DNA from: Balneolaceae bacterium
Lineage (GTDB): Bacteria; Bacteroidota; Rhodothermia; Balneolales; Balneolaceae
Reading direction: 5' to 3'
Assembly (NCBI GenBank): GCA_034521495.1
Contig: JAXHMK010000016.1
Coordinates: 1 to 64,000 of the forward strand
DNA length: 64,000 nt
Shown here: piece after piece, positions 1 through 8,785 of the stretch
Layout: every line of letters begins with the position of its first letter
Position numbering within the stretch: position 1 is the stretch's first letter
Position numbers and translations under genes: made by a program
Notes under the pieces: model-generated
Databases searched by the model: none
What the model saw: only the letters and a program-made list of their open reading frames with translations
Told to the model about the DNA's origin: nothing

Positions 1-249
1 CGGCCCGGAACCATTACTTTTTCACTTGGCTTTGGCCAGTGGGGAAATGGCGCCAGAGATACCGTAGTTGATGGCGATGTGATTAAAGGCGATGAACGCC
101 GGGGCCGTGGTATCCATGCCAATGCCGTGATGGCGGTAGACCCGCATCTTAAAAACACAGCCTTTAGTGATATTGCTGGCGGCAGCGCGGTATTTTACGA
201 TACATGGGTGAAACTGGAACGGTATGAAGGCAAACTGGATCTGGCATAA
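1..249 (+). CDS. Molybdopterin oxidoreductase catalytic subunit, C-terminal fragment
   Basis: An open frame enters from the left edge and gives 82 residues. They match the molybdopterin-dinucleotide-binding C-terminus of the DMSO-reductase superfamily: a GFGQWGNG stretch (usual form GxGHWAYG), then [16 protein letters not shown], then a terminal [15 protein letters not shown] block. Such subunits are normally exported, bind bis-MGD and an Fe-S cluster, and reduce or oxidise small oxyanions or sulfur compounds. The substrate cannot be told from this tail. With arsenic genes next to it, a respiratory arsenate reductase or arsenite oxidase is possible, as is a polysulfide or tetrathionate-type enzyme. 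moaA and a mogA/moaB remnant at 12.2-13.8 kb supply cofactor context. Confidence 0.8.
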   Translation, partial: RPGTITFSLGFGQWGNGARDTVVDGDVIKGDERRGRGIHANAVMAVDPHLKNTAFSDIAGGSAVFYDTWVKLERYEGKLDLA

Positions 250-541
250 GTCATTCACCAGTTCTAAAATCAGTCGGTCAGGTATCTTTCCCTAACCGGC
301 TAACCATAAATATTAAATAAGTATTATTTAAATGTAGACGACATCCAACAAATGTATTGATTTTTAAAATTATGAGGTACTGCCATGTACACAATTCGAT
401 GTAAAGTAGAACTGGCTACGAAATCCATCAATAAATATTTCACTGAGAGGCGAACTGTACCAATCGAAAGAAACTGATATTTTGTTGTATTCTGAATATC
501 GGATACTGTCAGAAAAAGTTTTTCATCATCAATAAATAACT
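250..541 (+). promoter_or_regulatory. Leader region upstream of arsR
   Basis: This 292-base AT-rich stretch separates the oxidoreductase from arsR. An imperfect inverted repeat with arms GATATT (476-481) and AATATC (495-500) lies about 40 bases before the arsR start and could be an autoregulatory operator. A 30-codon open frame at 384-476 has no recognisable content and no clear ribosome site, so I do not call it. The TCGTAA..TTACGA motif found elsewhere in the island is absent here. Confidence 0.3.
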
Positions 542-868
542 ATGATACGAGCCAAAAAGATAAAATTGGACGATCTCAAAACTGAACGATCTGCGGCAAT
601 AGCCAAAGCCCTGGGCCACCCTGCAAGGATTGAGATCATAAAAATTTTGATGGAGCAAAATTCTTGTTTTTGTGGTGATTTAGCTGATGTACTTCCACTT
701 GCGCAATCTACTGTATCACAACACTTGAAAGCTCTGAAAGACGCCGGTTTAATTTCTGGGACTGTAGATGGTGTTCGCACCTGCTACTGCCTGAATCCGG
801 ATGGAGTCAGTGAACTCGATAACTTATTATCAGAACTATCTTCTAAACTTGTAAAAACCTGCTGCTGA
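542..868 (+). CDS. arsR: ArsR/SmtB-family arsenic-responsive repressor
   Basis: The 108-residue protein is a typical winged-helix ArsR repressor, expected to release DNA on binding As(III)/Sb(III). The sensor motif at the start of alpha-3 appears as SCFCGDL (ELCVCDL in the E. coli protein), giving a CxC pair around residues 41-43. The recognition helix follows as AQSTVSQHLKALKDAGL. The protein ends KTCC, so a second Cys pair sits at the C-terminus as in other ArsR subgroups. It is the first gene of a plus-strand run; the next gene starts 3 bases after its stop, so they are very likely co-transcribed. I am sure of the family; the inducer is inferred from motif and neighbours. Confidence 0.92.
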   Translation: MIRAKKIKLDDLKTERSAAIAKALGHPARIEIIKILMEQNSCFCGDLADVLPLAQSTVSQHLKALKDAGLISGTVDGVRTCYCLNPDGVSELDNLLSELSSKLVKTCC

Positions 869-871
869 CTT

Positions 872-1636
872 ATGAAAATCGCCCTTTTTAGTGATATACA
901 TGCAAATATTGATGCCCTTAAACCAGTACTTAATGATATCTATAACCGTAAACCTGATGCTGTGTATTGCCTTGGGGATCTTGTTGGATATGCGCCCTAT
1001 CCAAATGAAGTGATTGAAACGATCAGAGAAAAAGGAATTCCGGTCATTGCAGGAAATTATGACCAGGGTGTCGGATTGAAAAGTGATGACTGCGGCTGCG
1101 CTTACAAAAATGAAGAAGATGAAGCCAGGGGTGTTGAATCCATCACCTACACCAATAAGATTATCTCTGAAGAGAATCGAAAGTATTTACGGTCACTTCC
1201 CGCACATCTCAGAGTTGAGTTTGGGGTGAATACGGATCCCTGTCATCTGCTGCTTGTACATGGAAGCCCCAGAAAAATTAATGAATATCTTTTCGAAGAC
1301 CGACCCGATAAAAGCATGATCCGAATGATGGAGAAAGCAAACGCGCATATCATGGCGTTTGGCCACACCCACAAACCTTATTACAAAAGATTGGAAGACA
1401 GCGATGGGAACTTTCGCCATGCGATTAATATCGGATCCGTGGGAAAACCGAAGGATGGCGATCCGCGTGCCTGTTATGTGACGCTGGAGTGGGAAGATGA
1501 CCTGGATTTGTCCCGCTCCAATGGACTAAACGTTGAATTTATTCGTGTGGAATATGATGTTGAAAAAGCAGCAAAAGCAGTTGAAGAGAGTCCGCTCCCC
1601 AATCCGTTCGCTGACATGCTCCGTAATGGAGGTTGA
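872..1636 (+). CDS. Calcineurin-like metallophosphoesterase of the ars operon
   Basis: The 254-residue protein carries the binuclear-metal phosphoesterase motifs in order: FSDIHAN near the N-terminus, GDLVGYAP, GNYD (usual GNHD), a His in VHGSPR and GHTHKPYY. This matches the YfcE/diadenosine-tetraphosphatase-like branch (Metallophos_2), cytosolic and usually Mn-dependent. The gene starts 3 bases after arsR, so it probably belongs to the same transcript. Such phosphoesterases are often found in bacterial arsenic clusters, but their substrate there is not settled; phosphate or organophosphate handling under arsenate stress is an inference. A DDCGCAYKNEEDEA stretch (about residues 71-84) adds a CGC pair that could bind thiophilic metal. 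Confidence 0.85.
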   Translation: MKIALFSDIHANIDALKPVLNDIYNRKPDAVYCLGDLVGYAPYPNEVIETIREKGIPVIAGNYDQGVGLKSDDCGCAYKNEEDEARGVESITYTNKIISEENRKYLRSLPAHLRVEFGVNTDPCHLLLVHGSPRKINEYLFEDRPDKSMIRMMEKANAHIMAFGHTHKPYYKRLEDSDGNFRHAINIGSVGKPKDGDPRACYVTLEWEDDLDLSRSNGLNVEFIRVEYDVEKAAKAVEESPLPNPFADMLRNGG

Positions 1637-1795
1637 TTTTTATTGAAACATGCGGAAAAAGGTGCACTCGTTTTATCAAATAAATTTAAGAAGCTGAATT
1701 TGAAACCAAAGAACATACGGAATAAAACTACACTGATTACACACCAGGGCGTAATACCTTCATTAAAACTTTCAAAGATCAATAAAAACAGTCCT

Positions 1796-2176
1796 ATGAG
1801 TAATATCAAACCTTTTTCGACAAAAAACCTTAACGCTTACTCAGCGGTATTTATCTCGATGACCATCTTAAGTCTCCTGCTTTGGAGCCTCTATCTAGTG
1901 ATGAAGTACGGCGGATTTGAACTTCAATTCTTCTCCACATATAGCATGGAACTTGTCTTCAGCTTTATAATGGTGATGAGCGGAATGATGATCATGTTTG
2001 TTGCTTCTCTGTTGAATTTGAGAAAAATGAGATCGGGCTGGGAGAAAATGGCGAAAGGAGAACAGGATGTAGATATCCCGAATGTTTGGTGCCCGGTTTT
2101 GACAACCGCCAAGCAGGCTGCAGAAGAGTTCACAAAAAACAAGATAGACCCAACAAGAATAGAAACTAAAAATTAA
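1796..2176 (+). CDS. Small two-TM membrane protein of the ars operon
   Basis: I place the start at 1796 (MSNIKPFSTKN). The frame is open further upstream to 1643, but that part is Lys/Asn-rich and looks non-coding. The 126-residue product has two hydrophobic segments (about residues 18-40 and 52-74) and a hydrophilic tail ending KNKIDPTRIETKN. A single Cys follows IPNVW in the tail. No family is recognised. It sits 160 bases after the phosphoesterase and 6 bases before the DinB gene, so it is probably expressed with the arsenic genes. Confidence 0.6.
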   Translation: MSNIKPFSTKNLNAYSAVFISMTILSLLLWSLYLVMKYGGFELQFFSTYSMELVFSFIMVMSGMMIMFVASLLNLRKMRSGWEKMAKGEQDVDIPNVWCPVLTTAKQAAEEFTKNKIDPTRIETKN

Positions 2177-2182
2177 AAGATT

Positions 2183-2626
2183 ATGAACAATCAACTATTT
2201 TACGACATGTGGAAGATGGGACGAACCCGTTTAACCAATCAGCTGGAAAGCATGAAAAAAGAGGACTTACTGAAACGAGTTCACAGCGATAGCAACAGCG
2301 TGGGCTGGCTGATGCGCCACATCGCGGAAGTGGAATTGTTATTTGCCAAGAATGTCTTCGGACGAGAGCTGAAATTAAAAGCTCAAACCATCGGCTCCAT
2401 TGCCAAAGACCACGGACAGTTTGATGAGCTTGAACCTCTGCTGGAGCTCATAGAAAGAGCGGGAGATGAACTGGGAGCTGCTATTAAAGATATCGAGGAT
2501 TGGGATGGCGAGGTCACCACGGCCGAGTTTGGCACAGTTACCCGTGCGGAAGCTCTTGGCAGAATAACAACACATACCGCCTATCATGCGGGACAGGTTG
2601 CACTTGCAAAAAAGTATGGCGAATAA
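2183..2626 (+). CDS. DinB/YfiT-family protein
   Basis: The 147-residue protein has the four-helix-bundle DinB layout: MRHIAEVELLF near residues 44-54 and HTAYHAGQVALAKK at the C-terminus, which together provide the three His ligands for a divalent metal. DinB-like proteins include thiol-dependent S-transferases (bacillithiol, mycothiol) and many of unknown activity. It follows the membrane protein by 6 bases. A thiol-transfer role in metalloid detoxification would fit but is inference. Its stop is followed at once by a palindromic repeat (2630-2673) that probably ends or processes the transcript. Confidence 0.75.
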   Translation: MNNQLFYDMWKMGRTRLTNQLESMKKEDLLKRVHSDSNSVGWLMRHIAEVELLFAKNVFGRELKLKAQTIGSIAKDHGQFDELEPLLELIERAGDELGAAIKDIEDWDGEVTTAEFGTVTRAEALGRITTHTAYHAGQVALAKKYGE

Positions 2627-2629
2627 ACA

Positions 2630-2673
2630 GACCTGTCAGCGTCTGTAGCACAGCGAAAGTCCTGACAGCGTCG
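2630..2673 (+). repeat. REP-like palindrome R3, copy 1
   Basis: The element is built from CCTGTCAGCGTCTG and CCTGACAGCGTCG around a GCGAAAG core and starts 3 bases after the DinB stop. A second copy with the same arms lies at 3857-3932, also just downstream of a gene. Short, GC-richer than its surroundings and gene-terminal, it resembles REP elements. Confidence 0.75.
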
Positions 2674-2773
2674 AATTTGAGCTATGAAAAAATTCTTTCA
2701 GTCATATTTTGAAAAGGAGAACACACAAAATTATTGAGATACTCTTGTTTCAGGATCCGGTACCTTCAAATAT

Positions 2774-2967
2774 TCACATACCACCGGAACAGCAACCTCC
2801 CGTGGGCAGAGTTGATGATTTCCCTTTGAACCGGTTAGCGAATTCCGCTGAAAACCTGGGTGAACTCTTAGATCCGCAGTTTTCACATTAAGTGATGAAC
2901 CATCTCCTGCTTTTTTCAAAGAAGATCGAAACTCGATAATCTCATCACATTCTGTACACTGTATCAT
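2774..2967 (-). CDS. Small zinc-ribbon protein with Cys-Cys tail (frameshifted)
   Basis: On the minus strand the frame starts MIQCTECDEIIEF, with a CxxC pair. A one-base shift near 2880 continues as CENCGSKSSPRF, giving the second CxxC of a zinc ribbon. The protein then ends GGCCSGGM before a stop at 2774-2776. Read through, it is about 64 residues with two metal-knuckle pairs and a vicinal-Cys tail. I know no named family. The tail resembles those of other proteins in this island, and its place between DinB and arsD suggests an arsenic or metal role. The frameshift may be a sequencing error or real decay. Confidence 0.5.
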
Positions 2968-3144
2968 AAAAAGGCATAATGATCGTCTTTAATTATTAAA
3001 AGTACTGATCGAAATTATTAAAACGACTTCAATCAGCTTGATAATCAATATCATACATTAATATAAGGATTTTTTTCAACCTCGTCTTCATTTCATGAGA
3101 CTGCAAAACCAAAAAAAGAAATAAGGTTGGATGTCTAAATTATC

Positions 3145-3160
3145 ATCGTAATTTTACGAT
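3145..3160 (+). promoter_or_regulatory. Putative ArsR-type operator upstream of arsD
   Basis: ATCGTAATTTTACGAT is a 7+2+7 inverted repeat 40 bases before the arsD start. A close variant lies at 9970-9985 before the thioredoxin gene. Spacing and symmetry suit a dimeric winged-helix repressor, so ArsR is the natural candidate. Binding is inferred. Confidence 0.5.
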
Positions 3161-3199
3161 TGAATAAAACGACCCCTTAAATAATAAGACCAATTAAAA

Positions 3200-3538
3200 A
3201 TGAGTAATCAGACCGAGACCAAGACATTAATTGAAGTATACGATCCTGCCATGTGTTGCAGCACCGGAGTGTGCGGACCTGACGTGGACGATTCACTTGC
3301 AGATTTTGCAAATGATGTTAAATGGCTAAAATCAAAAGGCGTAGAAGTAAAACGCTATAATTTAGGGCAGGAGCCGGAAGCCTTTAAAGCCAATCCGCCG
3401 GTTTTAACAAGACTTCAGAAAGGTGGCACTGAAGTGCTTCCCAATTCATTTTAATGAACGGCGAGATGATGTCGGAAGGTGGGTATCCGGATCGAACTAC
3501 TCTACTTAAAATGGGCCGGACTTAGAAATGTTAAATGA
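3200..3538 (+). CDS. arsD: ArsD arsenic metallochaperone (two frameshifts)
   Basis: ArsD passes As(III) to the ArsA ATPase and weakly represses ars operons. The N-terminal part is intact and has VYDPAMCCSTGVCG, the Cys12-Cys13-Cys18 site that binds As(III). The first frame stops at 3454 after EVLPNSF. The expected continuation is present in another frame as MNGEMMSEGGYPDRTTLLK, and after an extra A in an AAAA run as WAGLRNVK, stop 3536-3538. The whole reading gives about 112 residues, normal for ArsD. Both breaks look like one-base indels, the second in a homopolymer. arsA follows after a broken AhpD-like gene and two repeats. Confidence 0.88.
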
Positions 3539-3546
3539 AGCTTCAA

Positions 3547-3848
3547 ATGAACAAAACGATGGAATCACATAAGTAAAGAGTTTGACTACAGTGAAAAGGT
3601 AGATATTCTTGTTGCGATTAGGTGCATCCGTTGCAGCCGGTTGTGAGACTTGTCTAAAATCTCACTTTTAAAGAGGTCAAAAGAAGCTGGGATTGACAAG
3701 AACAGATGGCTAAAGCATATGCAAACCGGATTAAAATGCACAACAGGTTCCTGTTTCAGCAACATTATTGAACTATGCAAACAAACTTGTTGGGAGTACC
3801 CACGCAGCTCCTGCTAATGGCTGTGCTCCTGGAAGCGGATGTTGTTAA
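3547..3848 (+). pseudogene. AhpD/carboxymuconolactone decarboxylase-like protein with Cys-rich tail, broken
   Basis: Three-frame reading shows pieces in order: KEFDYSEKVDILVAI, then GASVAAGCETCLKSHF with the CxxC of AhpD-like proteins, then KEAGIDK, AKAYAN, and finally VPVSATLLNYANKLVG with a tail ending APANGCAPGSGCC and a stop at 3846-3848. At least four frame changes are needed. The order of pieces matches the short AhpD-like proteins often placed in ars clusters. Either this is a true pseudogene or a run of base-calling errors. An intact member of the broader CMD family is present at 8431-8757. Confidence 0.65.
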
Positions 3849-3856
3849 TGAAATAA

Positions 3857-3932
3857 GACCTGTCAGCGTCTGGAGCGGAGCGAAAGTCCTGACAGCGTCG
3901 AGAGTTTTACAGATCTCAACGCTGTCAGGTCC
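3857..3932 (+). repeat. REP-like palindrome R3, copy 2
   Basis: It has the same arms as the 2630-2673 copy (CCTGTCAGCGTCTG, GCGAAAG, CCTGACAGCGTCG), followed by a third, inverted arm CTCAACGCTGTCAGG at 3915-3929. It therefore looks like a two-hairpin unit. It begins 8 bases after the stop of the broken AhpD-like gene. Confidence 0.75.
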
Positions 3933-3958
3933 CGTGGATGCTCAGGTTGATGGATCAT

Positions 3959-4130
3959 CCCTCTGAGGGCAGAATCAGAACGTGCGCAGCATCAGTTCTG
4001 TAATCAGGGTGTGTTCGCGGGATTGGAAGCTATGAATAAGCATTAGACTTTTATCAACGCTTTGAAACACACCCCTCGCTGACTGAATACGCTACGCGTT
4101 TTCATCAGCCTTTCCCTCTCAAGAGGGGAA
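3959..4130. repeat. Composite palindromic element, locus A
   Basis: This is a head-to-head pair of modules. The left module runs from CCCTCTGAGGGC through a hairpin to AGGGTGTGTT. The right module runs from AACACACCCCT through another hairpin to CCCTCTCAAGAGGGG, ending 41 bases before the arsA start. The hairpin sequences differ from those at the other loci while the flanks are conserved (see loci B-F). No coding potential is seen. Confidence 0.75.
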
Positions 4131-4171
4131 TTACTGCCGCAAAGAAATTTCAAAACTTTTACACCAATATC

Positions 4172-5961
4172 ATGAAGAACTTACCACAAATCACACCATA
4201 TATCTTTTTCACAGGTAAAGGAGGCGTTGGTAAAACTTCGCTTGCAAGTGCAACAGCAGTCAAACTGGCCGATGAAGGCAAAACGGTACTGCTGATCAGC
4301 ACAGATCCCGCCTCAAATTTAAAAGAAGTTCTCGAAACCAATGTGACCGAGAAAGGTCACGCCGATTAACGGAGTAGAAAATCTGCACGCGGTGAATATC
4401 GATCCTGAGATGTCGGCTGAGGAGTACCGAAACCGGGTTACATCCCCCATGGAGGGAATTCTTCCCGAAGAGGAAATCAACAAGATCAGAGAGGAGCTTT
4501 CCGGAGCATGCACAACGGAGATCGCGGCATTTGACGAATTTGCCCGATATGTTGCAGGAGATGGAGAGAATCAGCCCTATGATGTGATTATCTTTGATAC
4601 GGCTCCAACCGGACACACCTTGCGCCTGCTGGAACTGCCGGCTGCCTGGAGTGAATTTATTGAATCGAATCCTGATGGAGCATCGTGTATCGGCCCGTCA
4701 TCGGCGTTGAAAACCAGCCAGGAGCGCTATCAAAAAGTGGTGGACAGGCTTAAAGATAAGGATGCTACAACCATTTATCTGGTAACCCGACCCGACGCTT
4801 CAGCACTTCGTGAAGCGGATCGATCAGGACAAGAGCTGAAGGAGATGGGATTGGCGAGTCAGCTGCTTCTCATCAACGGCTATTTTGAACCGGTGGATGA
4901 ATCGGATCCGTTTGCCCAAAAAATGAAGGCGATGGCTGATGAGATACTGGAAAATATGCCGGAACGCCTCAAAGAGATGAAACAGATGGTATTTCCGCTT
5001 CGTCCTTACAACCTGCTTGGTATCGAGAAATTGAGAAAAGTGTTTGAACCGCTTGATAAAGAAGAGATTAAAAATAACAGCGGATCTATTTTGACAGAAG
5101 ATCACGAGAGTGATTTTCCCGGCCTTGAACAGATGGTGGAAGACATCATCGACGATAAAGATCACGGCCTGGTAATGACGATGGGGAAAGGTGGTGTCGG
5201 TAAAACGACAATTGCAGCAGCCATCGCGCTTCGGCTCGCTCAAAAAGGCTATCCGGTTCATCTCACTACAACCGATCCGGCTGCACACCTGATGGATCAC
5301 ATTGGTGATCTGAAGCTGCCTGAAAATCTGGAAGTCGACCGGATTGATCCGCACGCCGAAAAGCAGGCCTATATCGAAAAAGTGCTGAAGCAGAAAGGAA
5401 AAAACAAAACAGACGACGAGCTGAAGCTGCTTCGGGAAGATCTGGAGTCGCCATGTACGGAAGAAGTTGCAGTATTTCAGGCGTTTTCTAAAGCCATTCA
5501 TCAGGCGAAACGGAAGTTCGTGGTTGTAGATACAGCGCCCAACCGGACACACCCTGCTGCTGCTCGACACCACCGGAAGCTATCACAAAGAGGTGCTGCG
5601 AAATACCCATATGGATGCGGATAAACTGAAAACCCCGTACATGTATCTTCAGGATCCGGACTATGCGAAACTGATTATTGTATCATTGCCTGAGACGACA
5701 CCGATTACGGAAGCTGCAAAACTTCAGGATGATCTCAGAAGATCCGGCATTGAGCCTTACGCATGGGTGGCTAATCAAAGTATGTCGGCCACGGTTGTAA
5801 ATGACCCGCTCTTAAAGCAAAGAGCTGCGGCCGAAATTCCACTTTTGGAAAAAATGGATAAGGAGCACGCAGAACGTCTCTATGCGATTCCATGGATTCC
5901 GGAAGATCGTGTGCTGGAAAGAATGTTGAGCAATACCAATCAAAAAGAGAAAACGATATGA
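4172..5961 (+). CDS. arsA: ArsA arsenite-translocating ATPase (two frameshifts)
   Basis: ArsA is the cytosolic ATPase that energises ArsB. Two P-loops are present: FTGKGGVGKTSLAS near residue 12 and MGKGGVGKTTIAA in the second half. Both DTAP signature segments are visible (FDTAPTGHTLRLLELP and VVDTAPNRTH), and Cys residues for As(III) occur in GACTTE and SPCTEE. Frame breaks lie near 4355 and near 5540. After the second, the reading resumes as LLLLDTTGSYHKEVL and runs to 5961. Full length is about 595 residues, as expected for a two-domain ArsA. The stop overlaps the Usp start as ATGA, implying translational coupling. Confidence 0.92.
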
Positions 5962-6878
5962 GTTTGAATTTCGATCATGCACTTGTAGCACTCGACCAAT
6001 CTGAGGCCAGCGACATCATCACAGATTGCCTGGCTCATTTTAAAAAATACGGTACCCAAAAATTTACGCTCTATACATCTGTAAGCATTCCCTACCCGGG
6101 TGGAATAGGGTCAGCAGATGAAGAGTCCTACAAGAAAAAGCTGGAGAAATACAAAGAAAAGCTGGAACCTCACGATTTTGAGGTTGAAGCAAAAGTGGAT
6201 ATTGGCATCAATGCCTATTCACCCGTTCAAATAATGGAAGCGGCAAAAAAAGCAGGTGCCGATTACATCATCATCGGTAACAGGGGATATAATAAATTCA
6301 GAGAATTTCTGCTGGGCAGTACAGCCACCGAACTCTTACAGCGGTGTCCGCTGCCGGTGTACCTGATTAACCTCTCCGTGTCAGAAGAGTCGGCACTTGA
6401 AGAACGGAAACTATACTGCGTGAAATCATGCCGGGATTCTTTGCAACACATTCTGCTGCCCATTGACTTTTCGTCAACTTCGCTACGGGCGTTCGATGTG
6501 GTTAAATCATTTTCCCGGAAAGACACAAAACAGATCACTCTTTTACATGTACAAGCGAGCGGCAGGCCGGGGGTGGATGATCCTGACAGACTCCGGGAAT
6601 TTGATGAAGAAGATTCTGCTCATTTGGCGAAACTAAAAACCGATCTTGAGAGTGCTACGCAGACATCTGTTAATACGATTATAAAATATGGCTCACCGGT
6701 AAAACAGATCCTGGATATCGCTGATGAAATAGATGCAAACATGATTATTATGGGAAGTCAGGGACGCGGCTATGTGAGCGACTTGTTTCTCGGTGGAGTC
6801 AGCCTGCAGGTGATTCGAAAAACCAAAATCCCGGTTTTAACGGTTCCGGCCGACAGGACAAATGAAGATGGTTCATGA
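5958..6878 (+). CDS. Tandem universal stress protein coupled to arsA
   Basis: The start at 5958 (MSLNFDHALVALD) overlaps the arsA stop by four bases. An upstream extension to 5892 would only read arsA codons in another frame. The 306-residue protein has two UspA domains. Each ends in a nucleotide-binding signature: GNRGYNKFREFLLGSTA in the first half and GSQGRGYVSDLFLGGVS in the second, matching G-x2-G-x9-G-(S/T). ATP binding is therefore likely. Usp proteins are frequent stress partners; tight coupling to arsA suggests a role in arsenite export or survival under arsenic, an inference from position only. Confidence 0.88.
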   Translation: MSLNFDHALVALDQSEASDIITDCLAHFKKYGTQKFTLYTSVSIPYPGGIGSADEESYKKKLEKYKEKLEPHDFEVEAKVDIGINAYSPVQIMEAAKKAGADYIIIGNRGYNKFREFLLGSTATELLQRCPLPVYLINLSVSEESALEERKLYCVKSCRDSLQHILLPIDFSSTSLRAFDVVKSFSRKDTKQITLLHVQASGRPGVDDPDRLREFDEEDSAHLAKLKTDLESATQTSVNTIIKYGSPVKQILDIADEIDANMIIMGSQGRGYVSDLFLGGVSLQVIRKTKIPVLTVPADRTNEDGS

Positions 6879-6943
6879 AAGAATCACTCATTCTCAGTAT
6901 TTAAAACAAACTATCTCTAAAAAAAAGACGTACATACAAAATT

Positions 6944-8242
6944 ATGTCATTAGCGATTATTGCCTCACTTATTTTTCTCTTTACACTTGTTCTTGTTATT
7001 TGGCAGCCGAAAGGCTTAAACATTGGATGGTCGGCCACCATCGGAGCCGTACTTGCACTGATAGCCGGGGTTGTCAGTTTCCAGGATGTAATTACGGTAA
7101 CTGAAATTGTGTGGAATGCCACACTTACGTTCGTGGCCATTATCATCATCTCGCTTATACTGGATGAGATTGGGTTCTTCGAATGGTCGGCCCTGCATAT
7201 GGCGCGATTCGCCAACGGTAGCGGACTCAAGATGTTTATCTTCATAACGCTTCTCGGATCCATTGTGGCCGCGTTTTTTGCCAATGACGGTGCCGCCCTA
7301 ATCCTCACACCTATTGTACTGGCTATGGTGCGGGCGCTGAAATTTAAAGAGAGAATGATTCTGCCATTTATCATGGCCAGCGGTTTTATTGCGGATACAG
7401 CATCCAGCCCCCTGATTGTAAGTAACCTTGTAAATATCGTTTCGGCCGACTTCTTTGGGATCGGGTTCGTGGAATATGCCAGCCGGATGATTGTCCCGAA
7501 CTTCTTCGCGGTACTGGCCAGCTTGCTGGTTTTGTACCTGGTATATCGAAAAGATATCCCGAAAAGCTATTCTCTTGATGATGTGAAACCACCCGAATCA
7601 GCCATTCGTGATCACAAAATGTTTAAGATGTCGTGGGTGATCTTGAGCATTCTGCTGATCGGCTATTTTGCAGCCGAATTTGTGCATATTCCGGTTTCGT
7701 TTGTGGCGGGAACCATCGCCATTTTCTTCTCGCTGATGGGAATGAACAGCAAGGCGGTTGACACACGAAAAGTGTTGCGAAATGCGCCGTGGGCCATTGT
7801 CGTTTTTTCCATCGGGATGTACGTTGTAGTGTACGGATTGCAAAACGTGGGTCTGACCGACCTGCTCGCTGATGTGATTCAGTCAGGCGCCGACCAGGGA
7901 CTTTTTGCAGGCACGATGCTGATGGGCTTTTTGGCAGCAGTTCTCTCTTCTGTGATGAATAACATGCCTACGGTAATGATTGATGCGCTGGCTATCCAGG
8001 CCACATCAACGGAAGGATTGATGAGGGAAGCGCTGATCTATGCGAATGTGATCGGTTCTGACCTGGGGCCAAAAATCACCCCAATCGGTTCGCTGGCAAC
8101 CCTGCTGTGGCTGCACGTATTATCAACAAAAGGAGTGAAAATCACCTGGGGATATTACTTTAAAGTCGGAATCATACTCACCATTCCCACACTGTTTTTT
8201 ACATTGCTTGGGCTTTATCTTTGGTTGCTGTTGATTGGATAA
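6944..8242 (+). CDS. arsB: ArsB-type arsenite efflux permease
   Basis: The 432-residue protein is hydrophobic throughout, with about 11-12 membrane segments, as in the ArsB/ion-transporter superfamily. Supporting motifs are [15 protein letters not shown] in the first half, the repeat-related [10 protein letters not shown] in the second, and [21 protein letters not shown] near the end, all diagnostic of ArsB. It would export As(III)/Sb(III), alone or with ArsA. It starts 65 bases after the Usp stop, in the same direction, so arsD-arsA-usp-arsB reads as one functional unit. No frame break is seen. Confidence 0.92.
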   Translation: MSLAIIASLIFLFTLVLVIWQPKGLNIGWSATIGAVLALIAGVVSFQDVITVTEIVWNATLTFVAIIIISLILDEIGFFEWSALHMARFANGSGLKMFIFITLLGSIVAAFFANDGAALILTPIVLAMVRALKFKERMILPFIMASGFIADTASSPLIVSNLVNIVSADFFGIGFVEYASRMIVPNFFAVLASLLVLYLVYRKDIPKSYSLDDVKPPESAIRDHKMFKMSWVILSILLIGYFAAEFVHIPVSFVAGTIAIFFSLMGMNSKAVDTRKVLRNAPWAIVVFSIGMYVVVYGLQNVGLTDLLADVIQSGADQGLFAGTMLMGFLAAVLSSVMNNMPTVMIDALAIQATSTEGLMREALIYANVIGSDLGPKITPIGSLATLLWLHVLSTKGVKITWGYYFKVGIILTIPTLFFTLLGLYLWLLLIG

Positions 8243-8430
8243 ATTCAGGATAACAGCAAAAACAATCCGGTAGTAAGTTTGGAGCAGATACGAAATATAA
8301 TAATGAGAATGCCCTTCATGATGGCGGCAATAAAGTGGGTTATTGTATATCCATACGGTTAATTTTTAATTCCTTTTAGAAATATGTTAGATTAAAATAA
8401 ATCCCTTTATTCCATCAAATTCAAACAACT

Positions 8431-8757
8431 ATGTCAGATATCCCACAGCCCTTCATCGATTTTACAGTGGAATACCCCGAAGTAGGCCAGGCCTATGCCC
8501 AGTTGGGCCATGCCGTTCACAACGCCGGACCCATCGATCAGAAAACAAGAGAGCTTGTGAAACTGGCAATGTCTTGCGGAGCTCAAAAAGAGGGAGCTGT
8601 TCACTCTCATACGCGCAAGGCCCTGGATGCAGGCTGCACAAAAGAAGAGATTCACCAAGTGGTACTTTTGCTTCTTCCAACTCTTGGAATGCCCAGCATG
8701 ATGGCGGCCATGACCTGGGTGAATGATATAATTGAAGAGGAAACGGATACCGAATAG
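8431..8757 (+). CDS. Carboxymuconolactone decarboxylase/AhpD-family protein
   Basis: The intact 108-residue protein has the CMD fold signature: DQKTRELVKLAMSCGAQKEGAVHSHTRKALDAGCTKEEIHQVV. Here the AhpD CxxC is replaced by a single Cys before GAQKEGAVHSH, with the His retained, so a CMD-type or uncharacterised activity is likelier than a disulfide peroxidase partner. It lies 188 bases after arsB and 28 bases before the TauE-like gene. CMD proteins are common in ars gene clusters; the role is unknown. Confidence 0.82.
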   Translation: MSDIPQPFIDFTVEYPEVGQAYAQLGHAVHNAGPIDQKTRELVKLAMSCGAQKEGAVHSHTRKALDAGCTKEEIHQVVLLLLPTLGMPSMMAAMTWVNDIIEEETDTE

Positions 8758-8785
8758 TATACCAGCAGTCTGAATTCAGAATATA

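Noticed and set aside
1643-1795. Extension of the small membrane protein
   Set aside because: Basic, low-complexity stretch without membrane or signal features; start moved to 1796.
5892-5957. Upstream start of the Usp gene
   Set aside because: These bases code for the ArsA C-terminus in another frame; ATG at 5958 overlaps the ArsA stop.
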